Source of the DNA: Candidatus Rifleibacteriota bacterium
Lineage (GTDB): Bacteria; Muiribacteriota; Ozemobacteria; Ozemobacterales; Ozemobacteraceae
Direction: 5' to 3'
Assembly (NCBI GenBank): GCA_024710355.1
Contig: JANJUX010000025.1
Span: forward strand, 1-64,000
DNA: 64,000 nt
The position numbers and the translations under genes are program-made. Below, in pieces: positions 7,530-15,724 of the stretch. The notes under the pieces are model-generated. The model ran no database searches, had not been told where the DNA came from, and saw nothing but the letters and a program-made list of their open reading frames with translations. Every line of letters begins with the position of its first letter. The first letter of the stretch is position 1.

Positions 7530-9470
7530 ATGAACGAAGAGCTGTTCAACAGAAACCTGAATGCCCTCCGCCGCCACCCCAATGTTTTTTCGGTGGTAGC
7601 AGCGGCTGCACGAACCTGGCGTCAGGAATCATATTCTGTTGAAACGGCGAAAAACGGCCAGCCGACCCTTGGTTTCAGCGATGAAAACAAAAGGCTGATC
7701 TCGTATCACAGTCGCTATGACCCGGCTAAAGAGGCTGAAAAGCAGATTCAGGCCTCTTTTCAGGGGCAGACGCATGCAATGCTGCTCGGGTTCGGCCTGG
7801 GGTACATGGCTGAGGCACTGCTGAAAGAGTTCAAACAGAGAGTTAACGGGCCACAGCTTTTTGTCATCGAGCCGGATGCCGGAGTGTTCATTTCGGCTCT
7901 GAAAAGCCGTGATCTCAGCAGGTTCCTTCTTGATGAGCGTGTTGCTCTTGTGGTTGGCATGACGGCCGATGAAGTCGGCGACCTCTGGAGCGCCAGCCTC
8001 GACTGGACAGCCATGGAACGTCTGGCCCTGATTGACCACCCGCCTTCGGTTGGTCGGTTCAAGATGTATTTTGAAAGAGTTATCGAAAAAATACGCTATC
8101 TGTGTAACCGCTCGAAGGGCAATCTGGTAACTCTTATGCACGCCGGTTTTGAGTTTCATTCAAACTATTTTGCCAATCTGGCGGCAGGGTTTGCTCTGCC
8201 TGGTGTCGAGCGACTTTTCGACCAATTTAAAGGCACCCCGGCGATCGTTGTGGCTGCCGGGCCGTCGCTCGATAAGAACATGCATCTTCTGGCGCAGGTA
8301 AAGGGTAAATTCCCGATTGTCGCGGTGGATACAGCGCTCAGGCAGCTGGTCGCGAATGGCATCAAACCCGATATCGTCTGTGCCGCTGACCCGTCATACG
8401 AAAACTCGCTAGATTTTGTCGGCGTTGAAAACGAAACTGACGTGATTCTGGCCGTAGAACCGATGACCCACCCGGATATCTTTACCAGTTTCAAGGGGCC
8501 TTTGATGCTGATGACTTTCGGTGGCGGCCTGCACCCGATCTGTAAAGATCTGCGCGAACCCGTCGGCACCCTTGGCTGCTGGGGCTCGATTGCTACCACA
8601 GTCTTTGACCTGGTTCGCCGCATGGGGGCAGACCCGATTGTTTTTGTCGGTCTCGATCTGTCATTTCAGGATGGTCGCCTGCATGCCCGCGGTTCTTATT
8701 CAGACGATATTTTTTACGAAAAAGTGCACCAATTTACATCGATCGAGCACGAATCGGCCGAATACATCAATAGCCGTGGCGCGGTTAAATTCGGGCGTGC
8801 CGATGGTTCGGTTCTTTTTACCGACCAGAACATGAAGCTCTATAAAGACTGGTTCGAAGACCAGTTTCGCCAGACGAAGGCAAAGGTCATCAATGCGACC
8901 GAGGGTGGCGTGGTCGATAAATACGTCGAACTGATGCCGCTTGCCAGGGTAATTGAAAACTGGTCGCATAAGGGCGTGCCGGTTGCTGAAATACTCAGAT
9001 CAGCCCTGGAAAAGCCGGTTAAAGCCGATCATCAGGCACTGTTTAACCGCCTCGGCCAGTTTCGCAAAACCATGAGCCAGAACCAGAGTGCCGCCCGCCG
9101 GGCTGTGGCCGTATGCCGCAAACTGATCAGTGCTTCGGCAGATCTTCCCGCCGACCGGCTCGAAGGCAAGCCGCGTGCCGAATTCTTTGACGTTCTGCAG
9201 CTCCATGACCAGATCTGCAGCGACAAAGACCTTTTTCCGTGGTTTTCGATACATCAGACGCGCTATATAACCCGCCACACCATGGATGTGGTCAATCTCA
9301 GGGCCTCTGCGACAACAACTGTCGGGCAGTGGATGCAGCAGATAAGCGAATTTTTTGCGGCGCTCGAAAGATTTCACGAATACCAGATTCCGCTGTTAGA
9401 TAAGGCGGTAGAGGAATTGAACAGGCAAAACAAGTCGAAAACGGTTCGAGGGAGCTATTGCAATGAGTAA
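7530..9470 (+). CDS. maf: Motility-associated factor (Maf) glycosyltransferase, DUF115
   Basis: A 646-residue protein of the Maf family, which transfers nonulosonic acids such as pseudaminic acid to flagellin in the cytoplasm. The central DUF115/MptE-like domain is marked by AIVVAAGPSLDKN near residue 245, then DTALRQLVANGIKPD and, further on, GCWGSIATTVFDLVRRMGAD and VFVGLDLSFQDG. A Maf N-terminal region precedes it (LLGFGLGYMAEALL) and a helical C-terminal region follows. It lies between the unknown flagellar gene and fliS, overlapping fliS by eight bases. The pse cluster 9 kb away supplies the likely donor. A second Maf is at 25391. Target specificity cannot be read from sequence. Confidence 0.92.
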   Translation: MNEELFNRNLNALRRHPNVFSVVAAAARTWRQESYSVETAKNGQPTLGFSDENKRLISYHSRYDPAKEAEKQIQASFQGQTHAMLLGFGLGYMAEALLKEFKQRVNGPQLFVIEPDAGVFISALKSRDLSRFLLDERVALVVGMTADEVGDLWSASLDWTAMERLALIDHPPSVGRFKMYFERVIEKIRYLCNRSKGNLVTLMHAGFEFHSNYFANLAAGFALPGVERLFDQFKGTPAIVVAAGPSLDKNMHLLAQVKGKFPIVAVDTALRQLVANGIKPDIVCAADPSYENSLDFVGVENETDVILAVEPMTHPDIFTSFKGPLMLMTFGGGLHPICKDLREPVGTLGCWGSIATTVFDLVRRMGADPIVFVGLDLSFQDGRLHARGSYSDDIFYEKVHQFTSIEHESAEYINSRGAVKFGRADGSVLFTDQNMKLYKDWFEDQFRQTKAKVINATEGGVVDKYVELMPLARVIENWSHKGVPVAEILRSALEKPVKADHQALFNRLGQFRKTMSQNQSAARRAVAVCRKLISASADLPADRLEGKPRAEFFDVLQLHDQICSDKDLFPWFSIHQTRYITRHTMDVVNLRASATTTVGQWMQQISEFFAALERFHEYQIPLLDKAVEELNRQNKSKTVRGSYCNE

Positions 9471-9891
9471 CCCATACACCCAGAATACCGCTTATCGAAA
9501 GACTCAGATCGAAACAGCATCGCCTGAGACATTGATTCTCATGCTCTATGACGGCGCCCTGCGTTTTATGGGGCAGGCTGAAATCGCTTTTGAAGAAAAG
9601 AATCTCGAGCAGATCAGCAACCTGCTGCTGCGGGTTCAGGCCATTTTTGCCGAGCTGATGACCGCCCTCGACAAGGAAAAGGGCGGTGAGATTGCCGTTA
9701 ACCTCGAACGTCTGTATGTATTCTTTCTCGAAAAACTTGGCGAAGCCAACGTTAAAAAAGACGTCAAGCCGATGCTTGAGATAAAGCCGCTGGTGCAGAA
9801 TCTGCGTAACACCTGGGAACAGGCGATGCAGAAACATCAGACCTCAGCGCAGGTCGTGCCGCCGCGGCCAAGACTGAACGTTGCAGTTTAA
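9463..9891 (+). CDS. fliS: Flagellar export chaperone FliS
   Basis: A 142-residue helical protein with the FliS hallmark opening (NPYTQNTAYRKTQIETASPE) followed by LILMLYDGALRFM, the helix that packs against the flagellin C-terminus. FliS binds newly made flagellin in the cytoplasm and prevents early polymerisation. The last ~15 residues (Pro/Arg-rich) are not part of the conserved core. It overlaps the 3' end of maf by eight bases, so maf and fliS are likely translated together. Flagellin itself is not in this window. Confidence 0.93.
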   Translation: MSNPYTQNTAYRKTQIETASPETLILMLYDGALRFMGQAEIAFEEKNLEQISNLLLRVQAIFAELMTALDKEKGGEIAVNLERLYVFFLEKLGEANVKKDVKPMLEIKPLVQNLRNTWEQAMQKHQTSAQVVPPRPRLNVAV

Positions 9892-9913
9892 CTAAGAAAG
9901 GCAGGTGATTGCT

Positions 9914-10090
9914 TTGTCCGGAATCAGCGGTGTCAGTGGTGCAGCTACAGCTGAATTGATGAAAATTCTCGAAGCGAACCAGCAGGCAACCATGGATCTT
10001 GCCGAAAAGATGGTTAAAGTAGCGGTTGGTGCAAAGGTTGCAGAATCTGAGGCTACCGGGCTGGGTAAGGCTGTCGATCTCTATGCCTGA
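9914..10090 (+). CDS. Small motility-operon protein, YjfB-like
   Basis: A 58-residue protein at the end of the flagellar operon. A seven-base AGGTGAT (9903-9909) is ideally placed for a TTG start at 9914; an in-frame GTG at 9905 would add three residues but overlaps that site. The sequence has an Ala/Gly/Ser-rich opening and one amphipathic helix (MKILEANQQATMDLAEKMVK). Size, position and helix pattern resemble the small YjfB 'putative motility protein' family, but similarity at this length is weak. No signal peptide. It ends 40 bases before a strong terminator. Confidence 0.55.
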   Translation: MSGISGVSGAATAELMKILEANQQATMDLAEKMVKVAVGAKVAESEATGLGKAVDLYA

Positions 10091-10130
10091 ATTTTATCTT
10101 TGTTTTAAGCCCGCTTTGCGGTAAAATGGG

Positions 10131-10168
10131 CCGGACGCCACTTTCGAGCGGCGTCCGGTTTCATTTTT
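10131..10168 (+). terminator. Rho-independent terminator of flagellar operon
   Basis: A nine-base perfect stem CCGGACGCC / GGCGTCCGG (10131-10139 with 10150-10158) with a ten-base loop is followed by TTTCATTTTT. It closes the flaG-fliD-maf-fliS operon and lies upstream of the radical SAM gene. Confidence 0.88.
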
Positions 10169-10182
10169 CATACTCAGTTTCT

Positions 10183-11853
10183 TTGGGGGACCATATCAGT
10201 ACCGGAATCATTTTTTATGTCGATGGACTGAAGAACCTGTACCGGCGGCAGTTGGACCTTTGCCGGCCGCTGGCCAATGGCTTGTCTGCCATTGAAGTCC
10301 TTGCCAGTCGGTTCCCTGGTGCTGGTGCATTATCGGCACGGGTGCTGGTGCTCCCCGATACTCCTGAATTTGACGGTCTGGCCATGCAGGCCGTGGCGCT
10401 CAATTTAAAAACCAGTCGGTTTTCTCTTGCAGCGGTTCAGGAAAAACCGAAAACACTGCAGCAGCAGCGCTGGAATCTTGAGGATGACAGTGGTAACGAT
10501 ACCTGGGTCGGCGCTGCCATGGCTGAAGCTGTAAAGGAGCATGGATGGCAGACCGCTGTCATGATTCCGCTCAGCAATCTTCTGGTCGAGCCCTCGGCGG
10601 TAGCCGAAAGCCTTGAATTATTTCGCCGCGAATCTTTCGATGTGCTGGCCGCAGAAGAGCGTATCTGCGGCGCCGCCTGGTATATTTTTCAGGCCGATCT
10701 GCTGCTTGGATTGCTGCAGAGCCACCCTGATCTTATGTGGGCGCGGGGCGGGCTTGCCTGGGCGGTTCGCAAGCCGCTTTATCCTTTCAAGGTCGGAGCC
10801 TTTCATTGCCCGCGGGTTCGACCGGCACTGGCAGCCGATTTGCGTCTTAATTCTGAACGGGCTTTCCATGCGCTTTCTGGCTCTATTACCGAGGATTTTG
10901 TTCAGTCTGGCTTTTCTTACGAAAACTGGCTGAATCATTCGGGATGGGAAAGCCGCTGGTGTGACTTTGCGCCTCTGATAGTCAATGTTGAACCCGCCAG
11001 CCTTTGCAATGCCGCATGCACTGGGTGTGTTTATCCGGCGATGCAGAGGCCGAAGATAATAATGACACCCGAAATTTTCGGCAGGGTGCGCGCTGCATTT
11101 GTGCCTGGAGACGACTGTCGCTGGGTTTTTTCGGGCTGCGGTGAGCCTGTGCTGAACCCTTTTCTGGCCGATATGGCCGCGTCAGTTGCAGATTTCAGCG
11201 CTATGCTGGTAACTTCTCTGCAGAAACTGCCACCGGAAGGGTTCCCGGTTGCGGTGTTCGATCAGATAAGGATCAGCGTGGATGCCCTGGCAGAAGATGA
11301 TTTTCTGAAACGCAGGCCAGGCTGTAGCTGGAAAAACGTCGAGAGTTTTCTCAATTTTGCGCGGGCTGGTAAAGTGGCTGCTCCAGATAATTTTCCTGAG
11401 GTCGGTGTCAGTTTTCTGCGACAGGCGGTATCTGAAAACCAGCAGCAGGCTTTTCTCAACTACTGGAAACAGGTAGTCAAACCTGTATTTAAAGACCACT
11501 TTTTTAAATGGCCATTTGACAGCGCGCCTGAAGCTGTTCAGTGGTATCAGATCATCGGTGATGCAACATTTGCGGGTGCCCGGGCACGCACTTCAAAAGT
11601 TGATTTTACCCCGGTGCGGCGCCGGCCGTGCCGAAATGCGGTTTTAAGCCTGACCGTTCTCAGTGATGGCCGTATTTCAGCCTGTCCGTATGATTTTGAG
11701 GGCAGAATGATCATTGGTGATATAAAGCAGAACAGCCTCAAAGATATCTGGAGCTCTGAACCGGCACGCCGGTTCAGACAGCACCATCTCAAGCTCGAAC
11801 TTGCTTCAGAAACAATCTGTTCGAGATGCACCGACTGGTATCATCCAGTTTAG
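10183..11853 (+). CDS. Radical SAM/SPASM-type protein with extra N-terminal domain; start uncertain
   Basis: The protein carries a radical SAM CxxxCxxC motif (CNAACTGC, residues 275-282 from the start used) after VNVEPASLCN, then an SGCGEPVLNP glycine motif, and a Cys-rich C-terminal SPASM-like region (RRPCRNAVLSLT, ISACPYDF, CSRCTDWYH) that should hold an extra Fe-S cluster. The ~260 residues before it are not part of the radical SAM core and look like an alpha/beta nucleotide-sugar-type domain (VLVLPDTPEFDG). The start is odd. No ATG or GTG lies in frame after the terminator; TTG at 10183 has no SD, while GGGGGA (10185-10190) would suit a non-standard ATC at 10195. Substrate unknown; a peptide or sugar modification role is possible. 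Confidence 0.75.
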   Translation: MGDHISTGIIFYVDGLKNLYRRQLDLCRPLANGLSAIEVLASRFPGAGALSARVLVLPDTPEFDGLAMQAVALNLKTSRFSLAAVQEKPKTLQQQRWNLEDDSGNDTWVGAAMAEAVKEHGWQTAVMIPLSNLLVEPSAVAESLELFRRESFDVLAAEERICGAAWYIFQADLLLGLLQSHPDLMWARGGLAWAVRKPLYPFKVGAFHCPRVRPALAADLRLNSERAFHALSGSITEDFVQSGFSYENWLNHSGWESRWCDFAPLIVNVEPASLCNAACTGCVYPAMQRPKIIMTPEIFGRVRAAFVPGDDCRWVFSGCGEPVLNPFLADMAASVADFSAMLVTSLQKLPPEGFPVAVFDQIRISVDALAEDDFLKRRPGCSWKNVESFLNFARAGKVAAPDNFPEVGVSFLRQAVSENQQQAFLNYWKQVVKPVFKDHFFKWPFDSAPEAVQWYQIIGDATFAGARARTSKVDFTPVRRRPCRNAVLSLTVLSDGRISACPYDFEGRMIIGDIKQNSLKDIWSSEPARRFRQHHLKLELASETICSRCTDWYHPV

Positions 11854-11970
11854 CGCGGGTGGCGAAAATCTGGTCCAATTGCAAATCTGGGTTGTTGTGG
11901 CGCGTTGCCCGTGGCCGGGGTTGAAAAGAGCCGCTGGCTTTGTGTTAAAATGATGGCATGGGAGGTAAAT

Positions 11971-12291
11971 ATGACTGAACATCGTACCTGTGTTCCGTGC
12001 AGTTCTGATGCGGAGCCTCTGAGTCGCGAGGCATGCGAAACATATTTAACAGGCCTGCCTGAATGGCAACTTGATTCTGAGGCGAGAGAGATTACCCGCA
12101 AGTTTGTCTTCAAAGATTTTGCCGGGGCCATGAGCTTTGCCGTTAAAGTTGGCAGGTTGGCTGATGAAATGGGCCATCACCCGGTTCTGACAATTGGCTG
12201 GGGGTTCTGTAAGGTAAAATTTAAAACCTCAAAAATCAACGGTCTGCATAAAAACGACTTTGTTATGGCCGCGCATGTAAACCATCTCTAA
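11971..12291 (+). CDS. Pterin-4a-carbinolamine dehydratase-like protein, one catalytic His replaced
   Basis: A 106-residue protein of the PCD/DCoH (PhhB) family. The ATG at 11971 follows GGGAGG by about five bases. Conserved features include ADEMGHHPVL (His69, His70) and GLHKNDFVMAAH near the C-terminus. PCD enzymes dehydrate 4a-hydroxytetrahydrobiopterin during aromatic amino acid hydroxylation, using three histidines. In the expected third position (the T/S-H of the family) this protein has Thr86-Ser87, so that His is missing. It may be weakly active or serve another role, such as molybdopterin-related or binding functions suggested for some homologues. A CxxC sits near the N-terminus. It is followed by a terminator. 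Confidence 0.8.
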   Translation: MTEHRTCVPCSSDAEPLSREACETYLTGLPEWQLDSEAREITRKFVFKDFAGAMSFAVKVGRLADEMGHHPVLTIGWGFCKVKFKTSKINGLHKNDFVMAAHVNHL

Positions 12292-12306
12292 AAGCAGAAA
12301 TAAAAA

Positions 12307-12334
12307 AAGGCGTCGAGAAATCGACGCCTTTTTT
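12307..12334. terminator. Bidirectional terminator
   Basis: Stem GGCGTCGA / TCGACGCC (12309-12316 with 12321-12328), GAAA loop, A-run on the left and T-run on the right. It serves the pterin dehydratase gene on plus and the Cys-rich gene on minus. Confidence 0.88.
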
Positions 12335-12345
12335 GTTAAAGGTTA

Positions 12346-13366
12346 TTATTTTTTATCGGTGCAAGCTTTTTTGCAGTCGGCTTTGGCTTTGTCAGCACAA
12401 CCTTTGCCGGTTTTTTTTGCAGCATTTGTCGCCCTTGTTGCTGCAGCAGCCAGCTTTGGCCTTATCAGTGCAGGCTTTCTTAACTTCGTCTTTGCAACCA
12501 GCTTTGGCTTTATCGGCGCAGCCTTTACCGGTTTTTTTGCAGCATTTGTCGCCCTTGCCGCTGCAGCATTCTTTTTTGGCTTTGTCAGCACAGGCCGCAT
12601 CTTTGCAGCCGGCCTTGGCTTTGCCACACATTTTGTGCATCTTGCCGTGTTTTTTGGCGAAGCGGAAAACCTGTGGCATTTTTTCTGAGATGATTTTTTT
12701 CAGTTCTTCATCGCAGAGGCCTTTGCAATCGGTTTTGCATACTTCTTTGCATTTTGCCATGCAGGCCTTGACCATGCTCATAACCGGGCATTTCATGTCG
12801 CCCTGCTGGCCACAGCCCATTTTTTTGCATTTTTCTTCGCATTCTTCTTTGCTCAGACCCTTGCACTCTTCTTTGCAGAGGCCTTTGCAGGTCTCCTTGC
12901 ACATTTCTTTGCATTTCTGTTCGCAGGCTTTTTTGACTTCGTCACATTTTTTGTGCTTGCTGCAGTCAGCTTTGCAGACGTGTCTGCCATGTTTTTTGTG
13001 TTTGCGGCCATGCTTGTTGTAGCGTGACCAGGGTTTTTTGCCGGCTTTTTCGTCGACCTTTTCAACTTTAGCCGGTTCGTCAGCCTTTTTTACTTCAGTT
13101 TCAGTCTGCTTGCCCTGGGCAACGCTTTCGAGATACTGTTCCCATTCGGCCTTCTTTTCGGCGAAAGTCAGATTGAGAAGGTCGAGGTTCTGACGATCTT
13201 CGACGGTCGGGTTGTTCTTGGTTACCAGTGCCATGATCTGCTGACGCAGTGACTGCATCTGAGAAACATGATCAAGCCATGCTTCGTTGCTTACGGCGCC
13301 GATGGTGCCCGCAAATGCCGGCACTGCGAAACAGAAACCAAGAAGAAGTACGAGAAATTTCTTCAT
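12346..13366 (-). CDS. Secreted cysteine-rich Lys-rich protein, frameshifted at an A8 tract
   Basis: An ATG at 13366 behind GGAGG opens a protein with a clean signal peptide (FLVLLLGFCFAVPAFAG). A helical segment of ~90 residues follows, then ~200 residues dominated by Cys and Lys with repeats such as CKEMCKETCKGLCKEEC and the paired motif CCSxKGDKCCKK. I count about 32 cysteines after the signal peptide. The uninterrupted frame stops at 12392. At 12411-12418 the coding strand has eight A, whereas the homologous upstream copy (KCCKKTGKGCADKAKA) has seven. Dropping one A restores the repeat and ends at 12346 with CTDKK. This is a true frameshift, slippage or a sequencing error. Metal binding is plausible but unproven. 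Read as two frames. Confidence 0.75.
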
Positions 13367-13396
13367 ATTGCCTCCAACGGTAAATTTAACTTGGGT

Positions 13397-13425
13397 ATTT
13401 TACTTTAATTCAAAGCAAATTGCAA
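13397..13425 (-). promoter_or_regulatory. Sigma-70-type promoter for the Cys-rich gene
   Basis: On the minus strand, TTGCAA (13420-13425) and TAAAAT (13397-13402) are separated by 17 bases, about 30 bases before the start codon. The region is AT-rich and lies in the only gap between this gene and the next. Confidence 0.5.
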
Positions 13426-13433
13426 AAACCAGC

Positions 13434-14216
13434 TTATTTTGTTGCGGTGTTTTCGCCGGTGCGGAAGCTGATGAAGTGCATTTCGCCCTTTTTCAGTTCG
13501 ATAGCTTCGAGATTGAGTCTAAATGGAAATTTTTCGAGATCGAGCACCGGGTTGATCTTTTTTATGATCATGCCGACGAATGACCTCGGCATGGTCATGC
13601 GGTTAACTTTCATTTTGCCGGCATGAAACCAGATTTCTTTGCCAGATTTTATCGAAAGATGCCCGCTTGCCCAGAACTCAACCTTAACCAGCCCATACTT
13701 GGTCGAGCCCGACAGGGCCATATTCCCAGGGGTCAGTTCAATGCGGGGCCGGTCGACCTTGATCGATTTGCTTTTGGATTCGAGAAAGGCATTGAGGTCA
13801 GATTCGAGAATGCTGACATCCATATTGATGTTGCTCATCGACACCGGGTCGATCTTTTCTTCTTCAAGCAGCTTGCGGGTGTCGAGCTGAACGTCTTCAA
13901 AATCAATGTCGGCGCGGTTCAGGGTCAGGTTGTCGATGCTGCCGCGCGATGTGAAAACTTCAATTTTTTTGAAGCGGCCGCGTGCCGTGTGCTCGTCGTC
14001 GACCGGTGTCAGTTCAATGGTCAGGGTGGCCGGGTTCTCGAGAATTTTGTTCATCGAAGAGATCAGTTTGCTTTTGATGATTGAAGGATCAGAAGCAATT
14101 CTGGCAGTAATCTCGGGGTCAGGGGTGTAAGAGGCATTATCGGCAAAAAGCGGAGCAATAACGCCGAACACCATGACTATAAGCAGCGTTGAAAAAAATC
14201 GGCGCAGTTTTGGCAT
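13434..14216 (-). CDS. LmeA/DUF2993-like exported lipid-binding protein
   Basis: A 260-residue protein with a signal peptide (RFFSTLLIVMVFGVIAPLFA) and repeated beta-strands of the DUF2993/LmeA type: GRFKKIEVFTSRGSIDNLTL, FEDVQLDTRKLL, then MDVSILESDLNAFLESKS and a final MHFISF strand. LmeA-like proteins are BPI-fold-related phospholipid binders acting outside the cytoplasmic membrane. It is the third gene of a leftward set after an LptG-type permease and a nucleotidase-like protein, ten bases downstream of the latter. That context suggests envelope lipid handling. AAAGGA precedes the ATG. Family call is from fold pattern, not a hallmark motif. Confidence 0.55.
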   Translation of the reverse strand: MPKLRRFFSTLLIVMVFGVIAPLFADNASYTPDPEITARIASDPSIIKSKLISSMNKILENPATLTIELTPVDDEHTARGRFKKIEVFTSRGSIDNLTLNRADIDFEDVQLDTRKLLEEEKIDPVSMSNINMDVSILESDLNAFLESKSKSIKVDRPRIELTPGNMALSGSTKYGLVKVEFWASGHLSIKSGKEIWFHAGKMKVNRMTMPRSFVGMIIKKINPVLDLEKFPFRLNLEAIELKKGEMHFISFRTGENTATK

Positions 14217-14225
14217 AAACTTCCT

Positions 14226-15722
14226 TTACTCAAAAAGGTTACTGTCAGATATTCTAACTGTTTTAAGAATGGTTTTCCAGCAATTCCATACACAATTGCC
14301 ATCATATCTTTCAATGATCCGGCCGGCCAGGAAGTTTTTCATGACGTGATCGCGCATGGTCGCTTCTGTTGTTGCCACTGAATAAATTTTTTCGGCAGCG
14401 AGGGGCTGCCCGGAGACCCGTATTTCGCGCAGTTGCCCGCCCAGAACCATAAAATCACAGCCTGAAAAAGCCAGCGAGGAGGCCCCATGCTGCCTGACCA
14501 GTGTTTCGGCAAGATTCTGCAGTTCGTCACCCGAAAGCCTGAAGCGCTGAACCCGGTCATTGGGCATGCAGGTCAGCAATTGTGCCGTAGTGACAACATT
14601 ATCTGACAAATAACCGAAGTCAGGGGGAAAAGTGACCGCAATGTCAGTGCTGGCACAAAGCCTGATAATGTGGGCATGGGCCTGCGGGTTGAACCTTCTG
14701 GCGCTGGTAGAGGGGCCTGAGGTCGTGGGTATGACCTTGAGCGTCTCCAGGAGGCTGGGCTTTAAGGCCTGCATGGCATCATAATGCCAGTGCCGGGCGT
14801 TGCCGGAACGAGTTTTGACCAGTGGCAGCATTCGCAGAGCCAGCCTCGGCAGACCGTGCGTTTTGCGGATAACATTTAGCATCGGCAGGAACTGGTTTCC
14901 GTCAGCCAGGGTCATCATGAAGACATTTTCGTTGCGGGTCGGATTGTAATTCGAGAGAGGGGTCTGCTGACCGGGCATGGGTATCTGAATCAGGAAATGA
15001 ATGCCTGGTTTTCGCCTGAATTCAGTCGCAATACGTTCAAGCAGGGCAAAGTCGCCGTAAACCGTCGAGATGCTGAAGCTTTCGGGCTCAAAGCGGGGGG
15101 CCAGCCTGTTGATGGCTCTGACCGGATCGTCGACCGTATCGGTGCCAAAGACCATCGACTGCAGGTTCCGGCATAATTCAGGTTCTATAAAATTGAAAAA
15201 CCAGAAGTCGATGCCGTCAAATTTTTGTTGCATAAAGGGCTTGAACATCGGGCTTTTGCCGTTCGGGTCAAGATTCGTGAACAATCTCTGTCGAAAATGC
15301 CGGTCAATCGTTGCACTGCTGAGTGTCTCGATATCGGCCGCGCTGACGGCAGTTACTGTCGGGTTGCATCTTTCGATTAAGTCCCTTTCAAGCTGACCGC
15401 GGGTAAAATAGCTCAGCGGTGTAAAAAGGTCAGAATCGTTGCCGATCGCAAATACGATCGAGGTTTTTGACCGGTCGCGCCTGAAAGAATCGATGGTGTC
15501 GGGAATTTTCCATGCCTCGGATTTTTGGAACTGCAGATCGGGGGCAAGCTCCGCCAGGCGGCCCTGAAAATTGCCGGGAAAAAAGATCTGTATAGGCTTA
15601 AAAATCTCTGCCGGCAGGGGTCGAGGCAACAGCAGAGGAGCAAAGAGGGTCAGCAGCAAAAGCCGTAAACGAAGCTGCGATAAAAAAACAGAACTTTTAC
15701 GGTTTTCGCTGTTTATAAGCAT
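14226..15722 (-). CDS. Exported 5'-nucleotidase-like protein with degenerate metal site
   Basis: About 498 residues with a hydrophobic export signal (LLLLTLFAPLLLP). The C-terminal third resembles the 5'-nucleotidase C-terminal substrate domain: RLSGDELQNLAETLV, LAFSGCDFMVLGG, and a VSGQPLAAEKIYSVATTE block. The N-terminal half should be the metallophosphatase domain, but the DxHGRL motif reads NFQGRL and the GD motif reads IGND, so metal ligands are lost; no GNHE motif is seen. It is probably a non-catalytic or divergent relative. I use the ATG at 15722; a TTG at 15728 overlaps the stop of the upstream permease gene. It follows the permease without a gap. Confidence 0.6.
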   Translation of the reverse strand: MLINSENRKSSVFLSQLRLRLLLLTLFAPLLLPRPLPAEIFKPIQIFFPGNFQGRLAELAPDLQFQKSEAWKIPDTIDSFRRDRSKTSIVFAIGNDSDLFTPLSYFTRGQLERDLIERCNPTVTAVSAADIETLSSATIDRHFRQRLFTNLDPNGKSPMFKPFMQQKFDGIDFWFFNFIEPELCRNLQSMVFGTDTVDDPVRAINRLAPRFEPESFSISTVYGDFALLERIATEFRRKPGIHFLIQIPMPGQQTPLSNYNPTRNENVFMMTLADGNQFLPMLNVIRKTHGLPRLALRMLPLVKTRSGNARHWHYDAMQALKPSLLETLKVIPTTSGPSTSARRFNPQAHAHIIRLCASTDIAVTFPPDFGYLSDNVVTTAQLLTCMPNDRVQRFRLSGDELQNLAETLVRQHGASSLAFSGCDFMVLGGQLREIRVSGQPLAAEKIYSVATTEATMRDHVMKNFLAGRIIERYDGNCVWNCWKTILKTVRISDSNLFE

Positions 15723-15724
15723 TT

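Noticed and set aside
10126-10182. Longer N-terminus for the radical SAM protein from ATG 10126
   Set aside because: It would place a strong rho-independent terminator inside the coding region and has no SD.
12333-13022. Plus-strand Leu/Gln/Ser-rich repetitive ORF
   Set aside because: It is the antisense shadow of the Cys/Lys-rich repeats of the minus-strand gene; no ribosome site.
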